Positions 1 through 5,598 of a stretch of 5,598 nucleotides of DNA are shown in pieces. Position numbers and translations under genes: made by a program. Numbering within the stretch: position 1 is the stretch's first letter; the number at the start of each line of letters is the position of its first letter. The notes beneath the pieces are model-generated. The model was not told the origin of the DNA. It saw only the letters and a program-made list of their open reading frames with translations, and did not search any database. The DNA lies in contig JAQBNV010000633.1 in the NCBI GenBank assembly GCA_028288395.1, positions 1 through 5,598 of the forward strand, written 5' to 3'. The stretch is from Adhaeribacter sp. Its GTDB lineage: Bacteria > Bacteroidota > Bacteroidia > Cytophagales > Hymenobacteraceae.

Positions 1-129
1 AATTTGCTTATCTGGGGTTGAATTTTCGAAGGGCTGATGGGTTACCGATAAGGTTGTATCGAAGGCAGAATATTAAAGACACTATGATATAAAAGTATAA
101 CGAACACCATTAGCTTCATTCGGAAAAGA
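1..129. other. Spacer downstream of the haloperoxidase-like gene; no supported gene or terminator
   Basis: I see no intrinsic terminator here. The only hairpin noticed is a weak five-pair stem (46-50 with 57-61) without a T tract. A 25-codon minus-strand reading frame starts with ATG at 119-117, ten bases after the haloperoxidase stop codon, and begins MKLMVFVILLYHSVFN before stopping at 44-42. A second minus-strand frame is open from 72 to the left edge but has no start codon. Neither can be called a gene from this window, but the operon could continue to the left. Confidence 0.4.
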
Positions 130-1476
130 TTATTTTGAGCTAATTACCGTGGCCATTACCCTTGGCTGGTGTGCTGTTTTCCCCAGTACCCATTCGCCCA
201 CGGCCAGCCCTTGGGTACGACCATGATCGATGGCATCCATAAAGTGAATCCCGCCATAAAAACGGGAGATTCCGGCTTCAATGGCGGCTTCCTGAAACGA
301 ATTGAATTTCCGGGCCGGCAGACCAAAGCGCATTTCGACCGTATCGGTATATTTGAAATTATCGCCAAAATAATGCGTTAAAACGACGGCTGCCGCCGCC
401 GATATAGTAGAATGGCCGCTCAGGTATTCCGGAAAAGGTGGCGTTTGCAGCAAGGGTTTCCAGCTGGGATCGATGTAGCGCCGGATAGCAGTTTCGGGAC
501 GGATGCGATTGCTCCGGAATTTTTCGTCCCAGCAGGAAATGAAGCCGTCCATCAGCGAAATAGCCACGAGCGTATTAATTTTCATCGCTTTCGGGAAGTT
601 TACATCTGCTTGCTGGCAGGCAATGCCGGTAATGCCTAACCAATGCGCTCCCGGCGATATTTTCTTTGTGCCAACCATCAGGTGACCATTGTCTTGTAAG
701 GCGAAAGGGTTGCAGTCCCAGAATGCGGCAATCTCCTGGTGCTCCTTTGGCAAATCAACCCCTTCTTTATAAACTTCGTGCATGAGTTGGTAAAAGGGCG
801 TGTTCTTTTGTTTAGAAAAAGCTACGGGCGGGACTGGTTTAAACTGGATGCAGGTATCAAGCGTAAAAGCGCGTAACGTATTAAAGTAAGGCTCAACCGG
901 GGCAAAAAAGCCGGGTGGCGTCGGATACCAGTTACCTTCCTGGTTAGAAGGCGAGTAACGCGGGAAATTACTGATACGGTTGTATTTATCGGCTTTGGCG
1001 TAAGCCAGTATATTTTTACTGACGGCCTGCGCATAACTTAACGAATTGGTGATAACGGCTTCTGAAAGCCCGGCCTGTCGGCAGGAATCCAGGAATTGCT
1101 GTTGATATTTGTCGAGCAGGGACCCGGAAGGCTGCATTTTTTTGGCTGTTTCCAGCATGGCCAGCAACGCGCTTAACTGGTAATTATAGCCGTTAATAGC
1201 TACTGGCCTTTCTATCCGGGGATATTTATTTAACAATCCGTGCATACTGCGGTAAGTACTATCGTTTTGCGATACTACTTCGTAGCCGGCCAGGCAGGCG
1301 TAAGAAAAAAAGCGGGCGGCTAGGGGCGGATTGGTAACATCGTTGACCATCAGGTCGGTCATTTCCGAAATGATCTGGCTGATGTGGCCGCTGTTAAACC
1401 TGATTTCCGCTTCTGGTTTGGACCCGCTGCAGGCAAAAACCAGGAGTGTTAATAGAAATGACACTAGTTTTCTCAT
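130..1476 (-). CDS. Vanadium-dependent haloperoxidase / PAP2-superfamily lipoprotein
   Basis: This 448-residue protein is predicted to be an exported lipoprotein of the vanadium haloperoxidase/acid phosphatase (PAP2) superfamily. Members oxidise halides with peroxide or hydrolyse phosphate esters, using one vanadate/phosphate pocket. Residues 1-16 form a short signal peptide (MRK, then a hydrophobic run) ending in lipobox VFAC, with C16 as the lipidated cysteine. The three superfamily motifs are in order near the C-terminus: KX6RP (K319, R326-P327), SGH (S353-G354-H355, preceded by Leu instead of the common Pro), and SRX5H (S404-R405, H411). By spacing these match K353, R360, S402-G403-H404, R490 and H496 of the fungal vanadium chloroperoxidase. 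The usual Asp four residues after the last His is Ala (A415), with Asp at 414 and 417. The ATG overlaps the upstream stop codon; an AAGG about 12 bases before it is only a weak ribosome site. Family is secure; halogenation rather than phosphatase activity is inference. Confidence 0.9.
   Translation of the reverse strand: MRKLVSFLLTLLVFACSGSKPEAEIRFNSGHISQIISEMTDLMVNDVTNPPLAARFFSYACLAGYEVVSQNDSTYRSMHGLLNKYPRIERPVAINGYNYQLSALLAMLETAKKMQPSGSLLDKYQQQFLDSCRQAGLSEAVITNSLSYAQAVSKNILAYAKADKYNRISNFPRYSPSNQEGNWYPTPPGFFAPVEPYFNTLRAFTLDTCIQFKPVPPVAFSKQKNTPFYQLMHEVYKEGVDLPKEHQEIAAFWDCNPFALQDNGHLMVGTKKISPGAHWLGITGIACQQADVNFPKAMKINTLVAISLMDGFISCWDEKFRSNRIRPETAIRRYIDPSWKPLLQTPPFPEYLSGHSTISAAAAVVLTHYFGDNFKYTDTVEMRFGLPARKFNSFQEAAIEAGISRFYGGIHFMDAIDHGRTQGLAVGEWVLGKTAHQPRVMATVISSK
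1473..1476 (-). promoter_or_regulatory. ATGA stop/start overlap coupling the propeller and haloperoxidase genes
   Basis: On the minus strand the TGA ending the propeller gene (1475-1473) shares bases with the ATG of the haloperoxidase-like gene (1476-1474). Four-base ATGA overlaps are typical of genes in one transcript whose translation is coupled by terminating ribosomes restarting. The weak ribosome site upstream of this ATG is consistent with dependence on such coupling. The overlap is seen directly; the coupling is inferred. Confidence 0.8.
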
Positions 1477-4400
1477 TTTTTACTTACCTTATAGGCTTTA
1501 ATGGGTTGCTGATTGAAGCCCAGCAGCCAGGTATTATTTATATTTAGGATACTTCTTACATCCCCTTTTAAGCGCAGCCCGGATTGGGTTTGGGGCACAT
1601 ACGTAAACTGACCTTTGCCATCGCCCTTCAACAAAGTACCGTAGCTGGCATCGTACTTGCCAAAGCGTAGCCGCGCCTGGTTCTGGTTGCCAGCCAGGAG
1701 TAAATCCAGCTGCCCATCCTGGTCATAGTCCAGGGCCACCAAAGCGTATACCGGCGAAAACTGCACCGCCAGCGGCAAGGCTTTTTCTTTAAACTTTCCA
1801 TTGGCGCCTCCTTCAAAATAACTCGTGCGCAGGTTATTAGCCGACAAGTGCGCGGCTCCTTTTAGTTCCGCCGGGGTAAAGATATCGGTCAGGGTCGCCT
1901 CGGCATAGCTCTTGTAATCCGGAAAACGCGTTCGCATGATGCTTACCTGGTCTAGTAGCTCGTCGCGCGTCACGTAGGGGTAAGACTTGCCCTGCATGTA
2001 AAAACACAGGATGGGGTCTACCGAGCCGTTCTCATCAAAATCTTTGTAGTACAGCTCAGCGGGTTGTTTCTCGCTAACCTGGCACTGAGAGTTCAAGCCT
2101 AAATTACCAATAATTAAATCAGCCCGGTGGTCCTGGTTAAAATCCCCTATTAAGAGCTTGTTCCACCAGCCCCGCTGTTCTTGGGTAAAGTAGCTTTTGG
2201 TATTTTGCTGGAGTTTACCGTTCGTGTTACTGAATACGGTAACGGGCATCCATTCGCCGACAACAATGAGTTCAACTTTTCTGTCGCCGTTCAAATCGTG
2301 CCAAGCGGCATCGGTTACCAGGCCCAGGCGCTGTAAAGCCGGGGCTATCGTCGCTGTGGCATCCCGGAACTTACCGGTGCCATTGTTCAAAAGTAAATAA
2401 CTGCGGGGCGTTTCGGGATACCGGCCTGGAATTACCCGGCCGCCGAGAAATAAATCTAGAAAGCCATCACCGTTTACATCACTGGCCCGCACGCAACTGG
2501 TACTGGTCAGCATAGAGGGCAACGCATCAACCTTTTTCGTAAAGTTGCCTTTGCCATCCCCCACATACAGGCGGTCCTGCAACAAAGCATCTTCGGGCAG
2601 ATAATGGCCGTACCCACCGCTGGTAACATACAAATCTAACAGCTTATCGCCGTTCACATCTAAAAACAAAGCATCGGTGTCGTCGCTGTCTTTATCCACG
2701 GCAAAGGCCGGATTGGCTTTGGGTACGAAGGAGCCGTTTCGTGCCTGTAAATACAAGGTGGCGGGCTGGCCTTGGCCGCCCCCGGCAAATACATCGGCCA
2801 AGCCATCCCCGTTTACATCGGCTTTTACCAGGCAAGGTCCGGCGAAAGATTGCGGATTGACCAGCAAGGGCTGCCGCTTGAAATCATTTACGGGATTAGC
2901 CTGGTGCGTAAACTTTACTGGCGAGTTAACCTCGGTAAACAGCGGCGCTGGTTTATTCTTTGGCAGGTATTTCTGCGTGGCAGCGGTTTGCTTTAGGGTA
3001 AGCACCTGATTAACTTTTATTTGCCGGAGCCGTTGCATTTGGCCGTTTGGCCACACTACCTGCAAAGAATCTACCTGGGCCTCGGTGCCCAGGCCAAAAT
3101 GCAGCACCGGCGATACGCTGGATTGGTAGCCCCGCGTGGGGATTTGTTCTAAATATTGCTGGTTGCCTTTAGCATATATCGTTACTTTAGCGCCAAAGCC
3201 ACCGGTGTTCATGCCGGCTCCTTGGAGTTTTATTTGCAGGTAATGGTGTTTCAATTGCTTTTCACTCTGATTCTGGTAAATAAAAGCGGGCTGGTTTATG
3301 TTGTTTACCACCAAATCCAAATCGCCGTCGTTGTCTAAATCGGTGTAAGCGGCGCCATTGCTGTTGGAGGCCGTGTTTATTCCCCAGGCAGCCCCCTGGT
3401 TGGCAAAAGTTAAGTCGCCCTTGTTCTTATATATATAATTTACTACGTTCGAGGAGGGCATTTGATGTACCAGATCCAAAACATCCGTCCGTTGCAACCG
3501 CCCGCCTTTTTGCTGCGCATAGGTATTAGAATATTTTACAAAATCCTGGTTGGTAAAATCACGAACCACGCCATTGGTGACAAAAAGGTCTTTCCAGCCA
3601 TCGTTGTCGTAATCGGCAAAGAGCGGTGCCCAGCTCCAATCAGTGTTGGCAATCCCGGCCAGTTGTCCTATTTCACTGAAAGTGCCGTCGCCGTTGTTTA
3701 CCTGCAGCATGTTGCGCATGTACTGGTAATGAAACCCCAACCGCAGAAAAAGATCAAAGTGTTCGTAGTTATCCGGCGAGAATAACAATTTTTGGCGCCG
3801 GTTATCTTCCGGCAGCATATCCAGGGTATAAATATCTGGTCGCCCATCATTGTTAATATCGGCTATATCGTTACCCATTGAAAACTGCGAGGTATGCCTC
3901 AGGCTATTTTGCAGCTGGTTCGTGAAAGTGCCGTTCTTATTATTTATATACAGGAAATCCGGTACGGTGTAGTCATTAGATACATAAATATCCGGCCAGC
4001 CATCCTGGTTAATATCGGCTATGCCAGTACCCAAACCATACGTCAGGGCCGAACTGTGTAAGCCTGCTTTTTCGGTTATATTTTTAAAATAACCTTTTTC
4101 ATTCCGGAATAAGCGGACACCAATTTGCGAATCAGCTTGTTTTAACATTTGGGCGGTGGTAATCTCATCCAAAATTGGCGAAGGATTCGGGTTGTGGTTC
4201 AGGAGAAATAAATCCAGATCTCCATCCCGGTCATAATCTAAGAAACTGGCGTGGGTACTATATGCCGCTTCTGCTAAACCAAATTGGGCAGCCTGTTCCG
4301 TAAAACGAGGTATTCCGTTTGCATCGGCTCCCTGGTTAATAAATAATTGGGGTGTTCGTTTTGCGGCGGATAGTTTACCGGAGTAACAAACAAATATATC

Positions 4401-4826
4401 TAAGCGCTTATCGCCATTAATATCTACCAGGGTTACGCCCGTTTTCCAGGGACCTTCCCGGCCGGATACTCCCGCTTCAGCCGTAATATCAGCAAACTGC
4501 AGGTTACCCTTATTCAGGTATAACTGATTAGGGCCCATGTTGCTGGTAAAATAAATATCTTCCAACCCATCGTCATTCAGGTCTCCTGCCGCTACGCCAC
4601 CTCCATTGTAAAAATATTCATATACCAGCACATTGGTGTTCAGGCCTTCCGTGAGGTTGTTGGCGAACCGGACGCCGGTTTTTTCCGGCGATAATAAAAC
4701 AAAAAGTGGATTTGCCGGGACAGCGGAAGCTGCTTTTTTTTCCCCGGAGGGGCGCTGTTGACAAGCGAAAATGAATAGGATGAGAGCTGCCAGCAAAGGC
4801 CAGGAGCTATATTTGAAGCTTAACAA
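1473..4826 (-). CDS. Large FG-GAP/VCBS-repeat lipoprotein with central ASPIC/UnbV domain (CRTAC1-like)
   Basis: This 1117-residue protein is probably anchored to the outer membrane and is non-enzymatic as far as I can see. Residues 1-22 form a lipoprotein signal (K5, hydrophobic stretch 11-21, lipobox IFAC with C22). The body is two FG-GAP/VCBS propeller-like regions. Seven D-x-[DN]-x-D-type calcium loops begin at residues 82, 135, 197, 271, 323, 405 and 496. Seven more begin at 670, 723, 783, 844, 895, 929 and 1033. Between them, residues about 543-611 match ASPIC/UnbV (GFGAKVTIY, RGYQSS, LHFGLG, VVWPNG, VNQVLTL). Such proteins are common beside SusC/SusD pairs in Bacteroidota, where a role in binding glycans or partner proteins is suspected but not established. 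The start is uncertain: no in-frame ATG precedes the signal peptide. TTG at 4824-4826 fits best; the in-frame TAG at 4863-4865 limits the extension, and ATT codons in between are less likely. It overlaps the haloperoxidase-like gene by ATGA. Confidence 0.92.
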   Translation of the reverse strand: MLSFKYSSWPLLAALILFIFACQQRPSGEKKAASAVPANPLFVLLSPEKTGVRFANNLTEGLNTNVLVYEYFYNGGGVAAGDLNDDGLEDIYFTSNMGPNQLYLNKGNLQFADITAEAGVSGREGPWKTGVTLVDINGDKRLDIFVCYSGKLSAAKRTPQLFINQGADANGIPRFTEQAAQFGLAEAAYSTHASFLDYDRDGDLDLFLLNHNPNPSPILDEITTAQMLKQADSQIGVRLFRNEKGYFKNITEKAGLHSSALTYGLGTGIADINQDGWPDIYVSNDYTVPDFLYINNKNGTFTNQLQNSLRHTSQFSMGNDIADINNDGRPDIYTLDMLPEDNRRQKLLFSPDNYEHFDLFLRLGFHYQYMRNMLQVNNGDGTFSEIGQLAGIANTDWSWAPLFADYDNDGWKDLFVTNGVVRDFTNQDFVKYSNTYAQQKGGRLQRTDVLDLVHQMPSSNVVNYIYKNKGDLTFANQGAAWGINTASNSNGAAYTDLDNDGDLDLVVNNINQPAFIYQNQSEKQLKHHYLQIKLQGAGMNTGGFGAKVTIYAKGNQQYLEQIPTRGYQSSVSPVLHFGLGTEAQVDSLQVVWPNGQMQRLRQIKVNQVLTLKQTAATQKYLPKNKPAPLFTEVNSPVKFTHQANPVNDFKRQPLLVNPQSFAGPCLVKADVNGDGLADVFAGGGQGQPATLYLQARNGSFVPKANPAFAVDKDSDDTDALFLDVNGDKLLDLYVTSGGYGHYLPEDALLQDRLYVGDGKGNFTKKVDALPSMLTSTSCVRASDVNGDGFLDLFLGGRVIPGRYPETPRSYLLLNNGTGKFRDATATIAPALQRLGLVTDAAWHDLNGDRKVELIVVGEWMPVTVFSNTNGKLQQNTKSYFTQEQRGWWNKLLIGDFNQDHRADLIIGNLGLNSQCQVSEKQPAELYYKDFDENGSVDPILCFYMQGKSYPYVTRDELLDQVSIMRTRFPDYKSYAEATLTDIFTPAELKGAAHLSANNLRTSYFEGGANGKFKEKALPLAVQFSPVYALVALDYDQDGQLDLLLAGNQNQARLRFGKYDASYGTLLKGDGKGQFTYVPQTQSGLRLKGDVRSILNINNTWLLGFNQQPIKAYKVSKK
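1704..2819 (-). repeat. Second propeller: seven more FG-GAP/VCBS calcium-loop repeats (protein-level)
   Basis: Loops begin at residues 670, 723, 783, 844, 895, 929 and 1033, for example DVNGDGLAD, DVNGDGFLD and DYDQDGQLD. Spacings are 53, 60, 61, 51, 34 and 104 residues. This set is more degenerate than the first: Gly at loop position 6 is replaced by Lys (723), Arg (844) and His (895), and the last acidic residue of loop 844 is Glu. The 929 loop (DFDENGSVD) is unusually close to its predecessor and is followed by a loop-free stretch of about 95 residues, so it may be an insertion rather than a true blade. Confidence 0.75.
2994..3200 (-). other. ASPIC/UnbV domain within the propeller protein
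   Basis: Residues about 543-611 carry the recognisable ASPIC/UnbV signature: GFGAKVTIY, an aromatic/Gly RGYQSS turn, LHFGLG, the VVWPNG strand and a closing VNQVLTL. This domain is found in CRTAC1 and in many bacterial FG-GAP proteins, usually after the propeller near the C-terminus. Here it sits in the middle, between two sets of seven calcium loops. Its molecular function is not established. Confidence 0.85.
3315..4583 (-). repeat. First propeller: seven FG-GAP/VCBS calcium-loop repeats (protein-level)
   Basis: Seven nine-residue loops of the pattern D-x-[DN]-x-D-G-x-x-D begin at residues 82, 135, 197, 271, 323, 405 and 496 of the propeller protein. Examples are DLNDDGLED, DYDRDGDLD and DLDNDGDLD. 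Spacings are 53, 62, 74, 52, 82 and 91 residues. Six of seven keep Gly at loop position 6; the loop at 135 has Lys there. Each loop is followed by hydrophobic residues, as in blade strands of integrin-type propellers. Seven loops fit one seven-bladed propeller, although the fold itself is inferred. Confidence 0.85.
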
Positions 4827-4850
4827 ATTGAGAAAATTAGGAATATGCCG

Positions 4851-4891
4851 AAAAGAAAAAATCTATGCCGGAAACAACCGACATAGATTTT
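4851..4891 (-). terminator. Intrinsic terminator after the susD-like gene
   Basis: Read on the minus strand, positions 4891-4878 (AAAATCTATGTCGG) pair with 4871-4858 (CCGGCATAGATTTT) across a six-base loop, TTGTTT. This gives a 14-pair stem with one G-U wobble and no bulge. A T-rich tail (TTTTTCTTTT, 4860-4851) overlaps the stem base and continues past it. This is the classical rho-independent form for minus-strand transcription. On the plus strand the wobble becomes an A-C mismatch and only a short T run follows, so it should be weaker for plus-strand transcripts. It begins 20 bases after the susD stop and ends 24 bases before the proposed TTG start of the propeller gene, so it can either separate the two units or act as a partial attenuator. 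Confidence 0.85.
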
Positions 4892-4911
4892 AAATATAAG
4901 AATAAATAAGA

Positions 4912-5598
4912 TTAATATCCAGGATTCTGCACCAGTTTAGTATTCCGGTTCATTTCGTCGCGGTGAATAGGCAAGAAATACATCTTATCATTCCAGGAAC
5001 GGTTTTCCTTACCTGGGTCAATGTTAAATACAGAATAGGAATAATCGTAATTATTTGGATCGTATTTGTAAGTTGTTACGTTTTTACCCGGCTTCAATGT
5101 GCCAAAAATAGTAATCCCGTTTGCTTTGCGGGCTAAAGTAGTAGGAGCAATCATCCAGCGGCGGGCATCGTGGTAGCGCTGTTCTTCAAATACCATTTCT
5201 ACCCGGCGTTCGTTCCGGTACCGTTGCCGTAAGGCATCGCCGCTTTCCGTAATAGCAGGCATACCCGCCCGGAAACGCACTTTGTTTAACCAGTTTTTCG
5301 CTTCCACATCCTGATTTAACTCAATACAAGCCTCTACATAGTTCAACAAAGCCTCGGTGTACCGGAAGAATGGCCAAGGCACCTGCTGCCACGTATTCTG
5401 GTCTACAATAGCCGGATTCGGATCGGTAAACTTGCGCATATAATAGCCGGTGTAGCTGCCATTCCAGTCTTCGATAGAACTCTTGCGAGTATCCAGCCCA
5501 AAATGAATTACTTTATTGCCGCCATTCATCACTTCATAGCTGCCAGTCTGAATCTGGTTAGATGGATCTTTAGCTTTACCGGCAGAGGTACGAGGTTT
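4912..5598 (-). CDS. SusD/RagB-family nutrient-binding outer-membrane lipoprotein, C-terminal part (5' end off window)
   Basis: Only the last 228 residues are present. The frame stays open to the right edge, reading KPRTSAGKAKDPSNQ at the border, so the GTG/ATG near 5527-5532 are internal codons and not the start. SusD-like proteins usually run to about 450-600 residues, so roughly half is missing, including the signal peptide and TPR-rich N-terminus. The family's C-terminal hallmarks are clear, numbered from the edge: FRYTEALLNYVEACIELN (78-95), NKVRFRAGMP (105-114), RNERRVEMVFEEQRYHDAR (128-146) and the terminal LPIHRDEMNRN...QNPGY (209-228). SusD proteins are surface lipoproteins that bind a glycan or other nutrient and lid a SusC TonB-dependent channel; the susC partner should lie upstream, beyond 5598. 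The ligand cannot be read from this fragment. A strong terminator follows 20 bases after the stop codon, suggesting the main susCD transcript ends there. Confidence 0.95.
   Translation of the reverse strand, partial: KPRTSAGKAKDPSNQIQTGSYEVMNGGNKVIHFGLDTRKSSIEDWNGSYTGYYMRKFTDPNPAIVDQNTWQQVPWPFFRYTEALLNYVEACIELNQDVEAKNWLNKVRFRAGMPAITESGDALRQRYRNERRVEMVFEEQRYHDARRWMIAPTTLARKANGITIFGTLKPGKNVTTYKYDPNNYDYSYSVFNIDPGKENRSWNDKMYFLPIHRDEMNRNTKLVQNPGY

Noticed and set aside
46..61. Small hairpin CGATA/TATCG as a terminator for the haloperoxidase-like gene
   Set aside because: It has only five pairs, mostly A-T, and no following T tract on either strand.
3..92. Plus-strand frame open from the left edge, ending with TAA at 90-92, a possible tail of a convergent gene
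   Set aside because: Its 29 codons contain several CGA, AGG and ATA codons that appear rare in the neighbouring genes, and the residues match no family I know; too short to support.
412..639. Plus-strand open frames within the haloperoxidase-like gene (also 169-381 and 503-685)
   Set aside because: They run opposite the catalytic motif region of a well-supported gene, and their translations look unstructured.
2677..3009. Plus-strand open frame of 110 codons
   Set aside because: It lies antisense within the propeller gene, over the second-propeller and ASPIC region, and has no recognisable domain; the opposite strand carries clear family motifs.
3462..3785. Plus-strand open frame of 107 codons
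   Set aside because: It is antisense to the first propeller, has no family features, and is explained by the codon composition of the repeat gene.
1704..4583. CRISPR-like or DNA tandem repeats suggested by recurring 'ccatc..cgtttacatc' strings
   Set aside because: The recurrences encode Asp/Asn/Gly calcium loops at irregular spacing and differ in sequence, so they are protein-level FG-GAP repeats and not a DNA repeat array.
5527..5532. GTG/ATG codons as a start for the susD-like gene
   Set aside because: The frame continues open and family-like to the window edge, and the resulting protein would lack the signal peptide and half of the SusD fold.

Overview
The window holds three consecutive minus-strand genes of a Bacteroidota-type accessory locus. 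In transcription order, right to left, they are the 3' half of a SusD/RagB-family outer-membrane nutrient-binding lipoprotein gene (cut by the right edge), a very large lipoprotein made of FG-GAP/VCBS propeller repeats with a central ASPIC/UnbV domain, and a lipoprotein of the vanadium-dependent haloperoxidase/PAP2 family. The SusD family, the short I/VFAC lipoboxes, the weak or absent Shine-Dalgarno sequences and the moderate GC all point to Bacteroidota. Cytophagales (a Hymenobacteraceae/Adhaeribacter-like genome) is my best guess, but it rests on impression rather than a marker gene.

Layout: 1-129 is a downstream spacer with no gene I can support, although two minus-strand frames there deserve a look. 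The haloperoxidase-like gene is at 130-1476. It overlaps the propeller gene (1473-4826) by the four bases ATGA, so the two are very probably co-transcribed and translationally coupled. A strong intrinsic terminator (4851-4891) lies between the propeller gene and the susD-like gene (4912 to beyond 5598). The propeller/haloperoxidase pair is therefore either expressed by read-through past that terminator or from a separate, unrecognised promoter. No open stretch above 130 bases lacks a gene.

How the genes may work together: a SusD-type protein normally caps a SusC TonB-dependent transporter, which would be expected just beyond the right edge. The two downstream products both carry lipoprotein signals and so should sit in the periplasm or on the cell surface. 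The propeller protein has seven Ca-binding-type D-x-D/N-x-D loops before and seven after the ASPIC/UnbV domain, which suggests a large binding or scaffold protein. The haloperoxidase-like protein keeps all seven residues aligned with the vanadate/phosphate pocket. From memory, SusC/SusD - VCBS/ASPIC - haloperoxidase neighbourhoods recur in Bacteroidota, but their substrate is unknown to me. The sequence supports a surface-exposed uptake or modification module and does not identify the compound handled.
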